Source: Psococerastis gibbosa
Taxonomy: Eukaryota; Arthropoda; Insecta; Psocodea; Psocidae
Assembly (NCBI GenBank): GCA_963971405.1
Contig: OZ020484.1
Span: forward strand, 40,942,770-41,006,769
Length of the DNA: 64,000 nucleotides
Direction of reading: 5' to 3'
Shown here: positions 54,729 to 64,000 of the stretch, in pieces
How positions within the stretch are numbered: position 1 is the stretch's first letter
Layout: each line of letters starts with the position of its first letter
Notes under the pieces: generated by a model
What the model saw: the letters and a program-made list of their open reading frames with translations, nothing else
What the model was told of the DNA's origin: nothing
Database searches by the model: none
Made by a program: the position numbers and the translations under genes

Positions 54729-54904
54729 CAGCAGCCTGATCGAGGCGATTATAATACCGGTATTTATTTAATCCCCAAGGTAATAAAAATGTAAACAAGA
54801 TAATTTTGTAATGGAAAGTGCTATTCAAAATTTGTTTGTTTACAGTTATAATCTTAGGGTATTTATTTAACCCCGGTATTATAATCGCCTCGATCAGGCT
54901 GCTG
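54729..54904. mobile_element. family B MITE
   Basis: CAGCAGCCTGATCGAGGCG ... CGCCTCGATCAGGCTGCTG, almost identical to 34381-34555. Confidence 0.87.
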
Positions 54905-55159
54905 GTGTCCCAAAGGGACTAAAGACGTACGTCGCATCGAACATCCCCATTGCCCTGTCTGCATCACAAATATAGAGCTGCATCACATTAGCCCAGCCAA
55001 GCTAGATGGAATAAGCAAGTTGGCATGAAAGGTGTTTCAAAGTATTCCAGGCGTTTCTCCACAGCGCTGCGCATCTAAAGAGCATGTCTCTTCTTCTTCT
55101 CCACAGTGTCTAGGTGATGTATCTTCTCCAGTGGTGGCGTGAATCGTTGTAAGATGCTT

Positions 55160-55640
55160 CTTAAATCGACTTCAATGGCCAGGTGGTAGCGTACTTGCAC
55201 TTGTGCGAGTCTCTACACGGCTTGCTATCGGAAACGTGTCGTAACTCAACATGGGTACTAGTAGTAAGTAGTGTTCGTCGGGTCAATAACGACTTAGGCC
55301 TCATATTTGGGCCCATAGAGCGACCCCGACTTGACTGTCCTATGCCCCAGCCCATAGGACAGTGAACCTCCTGATTATAGTGGATTCCGAACCACTTGGG
55401 AAACACAGTGAAGTCACACGATTAGTTCGGAGGTGACCAGGACAAGTCCTACCATGTTTCCCTACCGGCACATGACCAAGTTATCTGCAGCTTTGAACCT
55501 GCTCTGGTCCGCTGGATTCAACTTGGTATGGCGGCCTAGGAACATGGTTACTAACCTACAGAGGCGACTGAAGAGTTCAATGGGATAAATCCAATAAATT
55601 GTTTGTATGTGATTAACCTTTTATAAATAAAAAAATGGCC
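55160..55640 (+). repeat. SINE-like family C split by about 275 bp
   Basis: The 5' piece (55167-55262) has CTTCAATGGCCAGGTGGTAGC, ACTTGTGCGAGTCTCTACAC. The 3' piece (55540-55640) has GAACATGGTTACTAACCTA, GAGGCGACTGAAGAGTTCAA, TTGTTTGTATGTGATTAACC and an A-rich tail. The intervening DNA is unrelated. Confidence 0.6.
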
Positions 55641-56400
55641 CATGCCCAGTTAGGTCCGCTAACACTGATCTGACACTGTTACTGCTGAGTTGTAATAGTT
55701 TTTCCGTCCAAGAGGGGAAAGACAGTAGTATTAATTTCACAATAGTTTGGCTTATTGTTAGAACAAAATAGTCACTATTAATTTTTCTTTTAGAAATCTT
55801 CCTTTGTACTAATTGTGTAATTTTAATTGAATTAGTAAGTGCACTATGACGTGTAATCACCTCTAATTTGTTTTATAGAACGACTCAACAGCAGACGCTG
55901 GAACAGTTTGCTTTTTTATATGATGCGTCTTTAGGTATCTGACAACTCTTAAATTAAAATATCTATATGGTCTACATTCAGACTATTTCCTTGAAGACTA
56001 TCGTGTCTACTGTCTACACCATATAGTTGAACTTGTAACTATGAGTTACTGTGAGCTGTGGTTGACGCTTGTACACGAAAATAAATTCAAGAAACATATT
56101 TTTTTTTACATGGGGATTTCAACTTGTGAACAATTGAGAAAACGTATTTCGGAAGGAGTGTGTCTAGCTGTGTCAGGCAGGGAAGTCGGTCCCTGCCTCC
56201 ATCAATACCATCTAGACATGCCACTTACCACGACTACAATATTATTGTATTTGTATTGCATGATAGCCACACGCGATTTCATCCCCTTCTGTCTTCTTTA
56301 TGATTTTCAAAATCATGTCTTTAGAAGGTCGTATATTATTATAGGCACCCGTAAGAGCAGTTTACTGTGGTTGAGTAAACAGAAATATTTTGTATAGGCC
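55641..56400. other. intergenic, no gene seen
   Basis: A 118-codon plus frame at 56041-56397 has no recognisable domain, splice support or biased composition. Confidence 0.35.
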
Positions 56401-56624
56401 CGATGGTCCGGACTGGTCCGATTGGTTGAGAACTGAAGCATGTAAGGGAAGGTAGAGGTTCGAGGCCCGACATAAAAGGATAAGTTTTCCGCCGCGACTA
56501 GGTCCACCCAACCGTATTGGGTACCTTACCGTCAGCCCTCCACCGGTGAGGGAGACCCCTAAAGGCTGTTGTCGTGCCATGGTAACGTCTCTTGTCTGTC
56601 AATGTTTAGTAGTCATTAGAGACA

Positions 56625-56735
56625 GGGGCCTCACAGTCATCGAAAAATTAGGGCGGATCCCGTCACCAGGCAAAAAAAAAAAAAAGTTGACGTTTCGAGA
56701 GTAGGTGCCACTCCCATCATCAGGCTTATTTTTGT
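56625..56735 (-). repeat. repeat body related to 34860-34970
   Basis: On the minus strand: GCCTGATGATGGGAGTGGCA, a T-run, GACGGGATCCGCCCTAATTT and TTCGATGACTGTGAGG. Probably the body of a tRNA-related SINE; a B-box-like GAGGTTCGAGGC lies upstream at 56455 on the other strand. Confidence 0.4.
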
Positions 56736-56764
56736 GACTACTAATACAATGGGTAGTCAATCTA

Positions 56765-56965
56765 AGTCAAATCAGTAGAATCCGGGACGCTGCTGAGCCT
56801 CCGAGATGCAATCTTAGAAGTTTTCGCAGTTTCCCTGATGATGTCGACCGAAGGTGTTTACATAATTTTTATAACGTTTGGAAGTACGCTTTCAGGACGA
56901 CCACGGCCTATCATCCCGGATTCTACTGCTTGGTCACGTAACTGCACCCGTGAAGGTAGTTATAT
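56765..56965. mobile_element. partial foldback element, relative of 4370-4630
   Basis: AGTAGAATCCGGGA at the left and GACGACCACGGCCTATCATC, CCGGATTCTACTGCTTGGTC at the right. The central part is diverged. Confidence 0.65.
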
Positions 56966-59900
56966 TAATCATCTAAGTCAAACTAACCTTTTTTTAAATA
57001 TTATAGTATAGGTATCTGGGGCGTAAAGTTGGTGGGGGCGCGGTCCATCTTGCCCCCCCCCCCCAGCCTCAAGCACCGTGGTTCCCCCTGTTTGAAGCTA
57101 GCTTTGTAAAATCTACAGCTGCTCTATACTTTACTTTTATTAAAATGCGTAAAACTCCACTATTTTGCACTTATATTTTCAAAATTTTCCCCTAAGGGAG
57201 ACTGTGATTCCTTGAAAGAGGAAGCCTATGCATGAAAAATATCCTTGCGAAAAACCGGATGACGGCATAAGGTCTACTTAGTTTTGCCCCCGCCATCATT
57301 CTCAAATATTACGCCTCTGATAGGTATAGAACACGAGCAATTCAAAGTAGACCTACTATATGAATTATATCCAGTATATATTATAAACATTTAGTGTTAA
57401 TTAATTTGATGATTCATGGAAAATGGCAATACTTTGAAGATATTAAAATTATGTGTACCTATAATAGGATGAAGCTGTCACATTTACTGAAGAATGTTTC
57501 TTTGACTTTGGTGGGAACGGGCCTTACTTAGAAATTATTTGTCAGCAGAGGTCAATTGTCGCTCATTTCTACATATGCTAAGAGCAGGTGGTAACTGCGG
57601 GCTCTAGTAGTACCAACATAAAAAAAATATTCATCTGCTTTGGAGCGAGTAAATTGTATTACCGTATTTAACTGTTTGAAGAAATTCCCCTGGTTAGAAT
57701 TATTCATTTCGTGCTAGACCTGCTGGTTCACGTTTGCCTCAGAAGTGACCTCTCTACAAAGGTATAACCATTATTGTACAGGTATTTCCCGATGCCGAAA
57801 CATTCCAACATGGCAGAGGAATTCAGTCGACAAATGAATCAACCGGAAACATTGAAAAGGGGCTCAAGTTCCGGAAGTGGTTTCCATACTGCGCCCACTT
57901 TACAGTTTCCGTTGCTCCGAACCACACCCCCCACTAATGCATTCCATACGCACATTGTGCTGTAGATGTATAGTAGGTACCTACCCCATTTCAAATTGAA
58001 AATGATGAAATTGCGGTACGCACCTTTTGAAACTTGCCTACATCAAATTCCGGCAAGGCCTTTTCACGAGTCATTTAAGGGCACGGGGTGTTTTCGCCAT
58101 GAGCCTAACCGCATTGGATCCTGCGGTCCAATGCATTGCGCTATGCGGTGTGCTTTTGTCACCCTCTGCCTCGCAATGAGGTTCATTTGTGACGTCATTT
58201 TGTAGATGGCAGCATCAGTTGCACTGATATCAAAGCGGCGTTGATTTTTCCATAAGCCCCAATACTATTTTAAAATTATTTTATTTATGTATTATTTTAA
58301 AGTGATATTTTTCTATAAATCATGGAGAACATATATATTAAATTATATGCAGCGAATTAAGGTCCAAGCATAGTAAAAATATTATAAAAAATATTAAAAG
58401 AATTAATTAGATGCTATAAGAGCTTAGCTTTCACAAGCAAACGGCGGCCATTTTGAATAATATGGGTATCGGTTTGTCGTCAGAGAACCTAGTGACCAAA
58501 ACTTTCCCTACAGAACCTCATTTAAAAATGGATTAGATCAATGACAGCATAAACCATGGCCGGTAGACAAGGGAGGGATGGGTTATTGCCTTATTGGTCT
58601 GCAGTACCCCCCCCCCCTCAATGAAAAGTTGAGAATTAAATAAACCTAGTAATACGGTAACACGAATGTGCAGTCTACCTCTGTCAGTTACTATCGCGTT
58701 CTATATTGTTTGTTGGTCACCACCGTTGGAAAATTTTAAAATACAGGTGCGATCCTAGTTTTGTTGAATTTCGGTATCTCGCTGCGCTAGCCGGTTTAAC
58801 ATAAGCCTTTTCTAACCCCTCATTAAATCTAGAATCCAGGCTACGGGTCGGAATAATAACCCGAGGATAACCGGGAAAGGTTACAAAAGGGGCGCAATTT
58901 CCATGGACGCATACAGTAATTTTCCGGGACAAACAGGACAGAGAAGCGTGTTCATTTATTCATCGGGGCTCCTTTCATTTACCCAGTATCAAAGTAGCCT
59001 GTGCACATAAGGTTTTATCACTATACACCCTTGACACACCTCAAGTATATATTGCAAGCTTTGTCCACTGTAATGGGAATTCTATCTGTATGTACCTTGC
59101 TACTCAACGGGAAAGGCTCCAAAGGTTTTATCCGTTGCAGTTGAACATTAATATGGCTCTTCTATTACAATTCTCAAAGGAATGTCTTGCAATGTGTATT
59201 TTTTCTTGGCTTTATTGACAGCCAGTGCCAGGGTTCATGTACCCATATGCTTTGGGGTAGAATGAAACGTGAGTAGGGCAAATTTGTCCTGTCTAAAACG
59301 ACTGATTTAGACAAGGGCAGGCTCAGTGTAAGTAGATCGAGATCGCTAAGATTATTGAATTAATGGTACTAGGTAACTACACTGCGAAGATGTGCCTTCG
59401 AGTTGGGATTGACAATGAAGAAGGTTTTTGATCTAGTCTTCGTGGTTCTAACTCTGAGACGGAGTCTCTCGACTATAGAAGGGCAGTGCAGGAACGAATC
59501 CAGCCCATTTGGAGGGGGAAGGGGTAGTTGGGGGGCAAAATAGGAAAAACATGTGTAGGATCCATTAAATCAGGACATAGATTTACTAAATTTGGCAGCT
59601 ACCCCCCCCCCCCACCCTCCTGTATCCGTCCATGGGGCAGTCTAGATGACTAATGGGGGTGTTCGAATTGCTCTTAATAAACACTAAATTTATAAGGCAA
59701 GAGAGATCCCCCATAACATGGCTTTGACATTGACTGACAAATGCAAATAATATAAAGTGCATATTTCTCCACGGACATATTTTCCTCTGCAGGCTATGAA
59801 CGAATAATAAATAGAGATCACTTTGTAGTCAGCAGCCATGCACACTGCATTAAAAATAAGACATGCAACTCTGTTATCAAAGTCCGCTAAGTCACGGAAA

Positions 59901-60117
59901 CAACTTTCTTCCTGCCAGTCAGCGCTTTGAAACGTGTTGCGAAGTTTTTGTACCTGTATACGTTCATGTAGCTTATGAAAAATTCACAATTTTAATGTGT
60001 CCGCCATTGGTTAACAATTTTTCATCGTGTTTGGTGCTATTGATAAGTCTAACAGATGACATGATGTATGTCGAAATATAAGTTGACAAGTTTAAGGTTG
60101 TGATGACGTATTAATTG
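56966..60117. other. intergenic, no gene seen
   Basis: Homopolymer C runs at 57052, 58609 and 59603. Short frames at 57774-58205 and 58717-58932 have no recognisable content. Confidence 0.35.
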
Positions 60118-60312
60118 TCAGGACATGTACCCGAAAGGTTGTTGGTTCGAGTCCTGCACTGGCTACATTTTCTGGCTAGGCTTCGGAGGGCATGTAAAGC
60201 AGGCGGTCCCGGGCTTTCCTATTTGAGTGTAAGAGAGGGCTTATAGCCCTAACTCCGCTAGGTTGGCTTAGTAATAGAACAAAAAAGTCGATATTTATTT
60301 ATTTATTTATAT
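60118..60312 (+). repeat. tRNA-Glu-like SINE lacking the extreme 5' end
   Basis: Begins in the anticodon arm (ACCCGAAAGGTTGTTGG), then B box GGTTCGAGTCC, CAGGCGGTCCCGGGC, GAGTGTAAGAGAGGGC, CTCCGCTAGGTTGGC and a (TTTA)n tail. Confidence 0.82.
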
Positions 60313-60574
60313 ACTTTTTTGATGGAAAAGATAGTCTATGCGATTTTTGTGGAGGCTACCCATTTTCAAATTATCCTTCTGTTTGCGCTACGGTATATAT
60401 GAAGATTGTTTTAATTACCACATTTTGTTTCCAACAAAGTCGGATTTTCCACACAGACTAGAAATGCAGTACATGCAGTGGAATTAATAAAAAGAAGCAA
60501 TTGTATCACGAGTGAATGGTAGAGGGAATGTATGTATATTCCTATTTATACCGACTGTTTGTTGCATTACCTAA

Positions 60575-60969
60575 GGTGCCGATTCCACCGACCTGCTGGT
60601 GCTAAATACAAATACGGTTACGTGGTAGCAGACATTCAAGACTTAGGCGGAGTTTCCACCGACCTCGCATTGCAGAATGCAAATGACATTGACGGAAATT
60701 TGAATTTTTCTTCTTATAGAAATCTATTAAAATGTTTGTATTTAACATATCCCATGACGCCATTTTTTAATTTTAGTTTGTTTGTTTGTGATTTTACTGT
60801 ATGATCATTGATCAATTTTAACTATGGCATAAAGTAAAACAAAAATTTCCGTCGATGTCATTTGCATTTTGCAATGCGAGGTCGGTGGAAACCCCGCCTA
60901 AGTCTTAAATGTCTGCTACCACGTCACCGTATTTGTATTTAGCACTAGCAGGTTGGTGGAATTGGCGCC
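60575..60969. mobile_element. Harbinger-like MITE
   Basis: GGTGCCGATTCCACCGACC ... TTGGTGGAATTGGCGCC, flanked by TAA and TAC. Inner terminus GGCGGAGTTTCCACCGACC and the family core CCCATGACGCCATTTTTTAA. Confidence 0.88.
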
Positions 60970-61113
60970 TACGTGCAGAACCACTTTTTACTCCTCGAAG
61001 TGAAACCTTACCCTTATTGACTGCGAATTTGTGAAATACGCGATTTTACATCATTATTTTGTTACCTCTTACTCAATATAACCAATATATCCCCAATATA
61101 AACAGTAGTCAGT

Positions 61114-61867
61114 AAAGTCCATCCTCAGACTCGCAGGCAGCGATTAAGGCTGTAGAGGCTATAAAGATCACATCAAAAATGGTGTGGCACTGCATCAACC
61201 ACCTAATAAAGGTGTGTCGGGAAAACTCAGTCTCGCTGATTTGGGTCCCGGCTCACTCGAACTTTGATGGGAATGAAAGAGCCGACGAGCTGGCTCGAAA
61301 AGGTGCAGAAACGCCATTCATTGGTGCAGAACCTAAGTATGGGATGGCTTATTGCCAGGCCCGTACTTCTGTACAAAAATGGGTGCAGAGAAAAACTGCA
61401 GAGGAATGGAAGAAAGTCCGGGAAGCAGATTTGCTAAGAAGGTTATTCCGGGTCCTAGTAAAAAGCTCACCGATCAGCTTCTCTCTTTAAGTAGAGAGCA
61501 AGCTAGAAGGGTGGTTGGCACGCTTACGGGCCACGGCCACTTCAACAAACACATGCATAGGGTTGGCGTGAAAAACGACAGTAGATGCAGACTGTGTGAA
61601 GTTGAAGAAGAAACAGCTGAACACATTCTCCTTGAATGTGAAGCGCTGGGAAAAACTCGATACCAAACTCTTGGCCACCCTAGGTCTGAAGAGGAAACCA
61701 TCCGATCTAATCCCATCACAAAAACACTAGAACTTATCAAAAAGACTGGTGTTATAAGATGGGCGTAGACGGCAAACGTGGAAGCAAAAGACCTTCTAGG
61801 TCGACGCTTATAGGAACTCAAACGAGTAGGCCCCACGAAGGTAAAAAAAAAAAAAAAGTCCATCCTC
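61114..61867 (+). mobile_element. 5'-truncated LINE with target-site duplication
   Basis: The 13-bp direct repeat AAAGTCCATCCTC at 61114-61126 and 61855-61867 bounds the copy. Inside, the first frame encodes an RNase H C-terminal half (SDSQAAIKAVEAIKI, LIWVPAHSNFDGNERADELA: the H-G-N-E-x-A-D motif with N in place of the usual G, F-D-G-N-E). A frameshift near 61460 leads to VVGTLTGHGHFNKHMHRVGV and the zinc motif CRLCEVEEETAEHILLEC. It ends in a poly(A) run at 61843-61857. This fits a LINE with an RNase H domain (I/Jockey-like groups). Inactive. Confidence 0.85.
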
Positions 61868-61889
61868 TCCAATGTTTATCAACGGTTTA

Positions 61890-62273
61890 GGTGCCCATTC
61901 CATTGACCGGCTAGGGCTATTTCCAAAAACGGTCACGTGGTAGCAGACATTCAAGACTTAGGTGGCGTTTCCACCGACCTCGCATTGCAGAATTGACGGA
62001 AATGTTTATTTTCCTCTATGCCATAGTTAAAATTGATCAATGATCATACAGTAAAATCACAAACAAACAAACTAAAATCAAAAAATGGCGTCATGGGATA
62101 TGTTAAGTACAAACATTTTAATAGATTTCTATAAAAAGAAAAATTCTAATTTCCGTCAATGTCATTTGCATTCTGCAATACGAGGTCGGTGGGAACGCAA
62201 CCTAAGTCATGAATGTCTGCTACGACGTCACTGTTTTTGGAAATAGCCCTAGCCGGTCAATGGAATGGGCGCC
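61890..62273. mobile_element. Harbinger-like MITE
   Basis: TTA at 61887-61889 and 62274-62276 flanks GGTGCCCATTCCATTGACC ... GGTCAATGGAATGGGCGCC. It closely resembles 27149-27536 and starts 22 bases after the LINE target duplication. Confidence 0.9.
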
Positions 62274-62651
62274 TTAACCTAAATTGCAGAATATAAAGTT
62301 TCAGCAACTGGCAGATTTGAAATGTATACCAAGGAAGAAAGAAATGCATTATAACTGTCTGCCATGCATTGTAGCATTACCCCAAGCTCTGTTAACCCAT
62401 GCGTAGAGTTTTCCAGGATTTTATACAAAAATACACTACATTTCGCTCAGCGATGCTCTATAAAAGAATATAAGCGGCAAGGAAATTGATAGAAAGAGCT
62501 GGAACAGAATAAAAACCATTTATTTTATTGGTATAGGTTGTTAAAGCCTATTTTAGGCTATCACAATAAGGAGGATGGTGACAATAAATACGTATACATC
62601 CTAATAAGAGAAAATTACAATATAAAACACATGATGCTAATATTGTAATAA

Positions 62652-63124
62652 ATGACACTTTATCTTATCTTTGTACATCAAAGCTCACTCCTTTTCTCTT
62701 TGAGTGAATTTTTGTCGTACCCTTGCCATTCTGTGAGCTGGCCCTATGGTGCCCTCATCGCCCCATTTCCTCTTTGCTCGGGACGGGTTGCACGCATGGC
62801 GTACGCAGTCGTTTTGGTGCCTGGCTGCTCCGGTTCAAGGGCTACACCACCATCAGGAGGTTGTTGGCCCAAGTGCAGGTATGGCACCGTGACCACGGAA
62901 AACCTGCACGCAAACAACGCAGAAGGAAATTAAACCCATCCATGTGTCGCGGTACCCGGTATAAGTACCTACTGCGATTAGGCCTGGTTCCACTGTATAT
63001 CGAAGTGAATACTGGACGGCATCGCCATCTATACCAACGCATGGCCGTACCGTGCAGTATTCCTTACTTAGACTTAATATTGCAAATTGCCCTTGATATT
63101 AAGTTAGCTGGATGGCAGATATAA
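62652..63124 (+). other. overlapping open frames, unidentified
   Basis: Two plus frames of 93 and 133 codons and a minus frame overlap in a GC-richer patch. None shows a domain I recognise. The longest has an Arg-rich stretch KPARKQRRRK. It may be 3' UTR of the tentative minus gene at 63125-63650 or an old transposon. Confidence 0.2.
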
Positions 63125-63346
63125 TTATCGTGTGACTGCGACCGGTTGGAGCCATTCTTGGGCTTCAAAAAGTCTGCCAAATAAGAAAACCACCTTAATT
63201 GTTTGCATACCATGCTGCCATGGAGGCCAGGGCCGCAAAAGCAGGTTTCCAGCCTGCAGCTGCTGGTTGATTTGGTCCAGAGGTGGCCAGACAAGCCTGT
63301 TAGCAGACAGAATTAGCAGCGGTACATACTCAATGCCTAGGAAAGA
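63125..63346 (-). CDS. possible terminal exon of an unknown minus-strand gene
   Basis: Acceptor ACCTTTTTCAG before 63346 opens a 73-codon phase-0 frame to TAA 63125: FLGIEYVPLLILSANRLVW, LDQINQQLQAGNLLLRPWPP, KVVFLFGRLFEAQEWLQPV. It lacks an ATG and sits in GC-richer DNA. An AATAAA on this strand lies near 62528. No family is recognised. Confidence 0.3.
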   Translation of the reverse strand, partial: SFLGIEYVPLLILSANRLVWPPLDQINQQLQAGNLLLRPWPPWQHGMQTIKVVFLFGRLFEAQEWLQPVAVTR

Positions 63347-63569
63347 CTGAAAAAGGTATTAAAAATATGATATAGAAAAAAATATTAACCCTATACGTCT
63401 TAAAAACTTAGAACTAATCAATATTAGTCCCGGTTACTGTTGTGCTTATTTCTTACACGTGGTATGACCATCTTATAATTAATGTAGGGCGACAAACTGT
63501 GCCAAGCAAGACTGTCAGCTACAAAATAGCGAACAGCAGAGGCAATTAAATGTAGAATGAATGAGTGAC

Positions 63570-63650
63570 TGGGTAGGCAAGAGACAGGGAGATGGCCACT
63601 GTAGCAGAACACGCCGCCACGAGCCACAGCACCGGGCTGGAACCTCCCAT
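63570..63650 (-). CDS. possible signal-peptide exon upstream of 63346
   Basis: ATG 63650 starts MGGSSPVLWLVAACSATVA then ISLSLAYP, a good signal-peptide profile (short N-region, hydrophobic core). A phase-0 join from CCA|GTCACT to the exon at 63346 is possible but the donor is poor. Together this would be a protein of about 100 residues. Confidence 0.22.
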
Positions 63651-64000
63651 TCCTTACGTTACTGTCTTAAATTGTCCGTAAAGCCGGCCCAGGTCACATG
63701 AATAACCAGGCACATTCAGGTATATAGTCGTTATTTTTAAAAAACTGCGCACGACAAGGTAGCCACCTCTTGACTATAATAATTTTCTAAAATAAAATGA
63801 CAGCAACTGAGTGCTGTCAGTGAAACTCACTGAGCGTAAGCCCAGTGTGCCTCGTTGTCTTACGAAGGATAAAGTCCAATGTCTAAGTCGTGTACCTTCA
63901 ACACCATTTTGCCCGCATTTGCTTTTTAACAATTATTTTGCATTATTCTGTTGTTTAGGGCATCTCTCTGTGACGGTTCGTGGTTTCTGAAACCATTAGG
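63651..64000. other. window edge, nothing recognised
   Basis: No supported feature. Confidence 0.35.

Noticed and set aside
56041..56397. 118-codon plus-strand frame as a gene
   Set aside because: No domain, no splice or promoter support, random-looking composition.
61474..61872. 132-codon minus-strand frame
   Set aside because: Antisense shadow of the LINE zinc-finger region; the plus strand carries the CxxC...HxxxxC motif and the poly(A) tail.

Overview
The window is AT-rich, repeat-laden eukaryotic DNA with split genes (canonical GT-AG introns). Two loci encode immunoglobulin-domain proteins of the beaten path (Beat) family, which is characteristic of arthropods, so I read this as an arthropod nuclear contig, probably an insect. 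I cannot name the order.

Four genes are supported. (1) A plus-strand beat-like gene enters from the left edge: its second-Ig exon is at 250-383 and a later exon at 5436-5639. (2) A second beat-like gene lies on the minus strand at 33778-37651 (four phase-consistent exons, possibly a signal-peptide exon near 38.9 kb). The two are tail-to-tail paralogs with identical length and phase of the second-Ig exon. (3) The minus-strand gene at 40300-53297 is reconstructed here as 14 exons with perfectly compatible phases, giving about 1004 residues. It is the dynein-2 intermediate chain WDR60/DYNC2I1, needed for retrograde intraflagellar transport in cilia. (4) Inside its intron 12, on the same strand, sits an intronless 109-codon copy of ribosomal stalk protein P1 (RpLP1) with one change in its otherwise nearly invariant C-terminal tail.

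The rest is mostly transposable-element sediment. The commonest family is foldback PIF/Harbinger-like MITEs with TTA/TAA target duplications (13.4, 15.2, 16.5, 22.0, 27.1, 29.6, 42.7, 60.6, 61.9 kb). They share a core and show a nested, modular arm structure. Other families are a second palindromic MITE family whose ends read GCAGCCTGATC (eight copies), a roughly 0.8 kb element with a built-in CTGT microsatellite (five copies), three tRNA-related SINE families, pieces of several non-LTR retrotransposons (one with a 13-bp target duplication), and a solo LTR with a 5-bp target duplication.

Region by region: 0-6 kb is the end of beat gene 1; 6-33 kb is intergenic with nested repeats; 33-39 kb is beat gene 2; 40-53 kb is DYNC2I1 with nested RpLP1 and many intronic repeats; 54-62.5 kb is repeats; 63-64 kb may hold a small secreted-protein gene on the minus strand (tentative). 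I found no CRISPR array, operon or other prokaryotic feature, no convincing functional tRNA or rRNA gene, and no clearly novel multi-gene system. The most unusual items are the nested RpLP1 copy, the nested-doll Harbinger palindromes and the beat paralogs.
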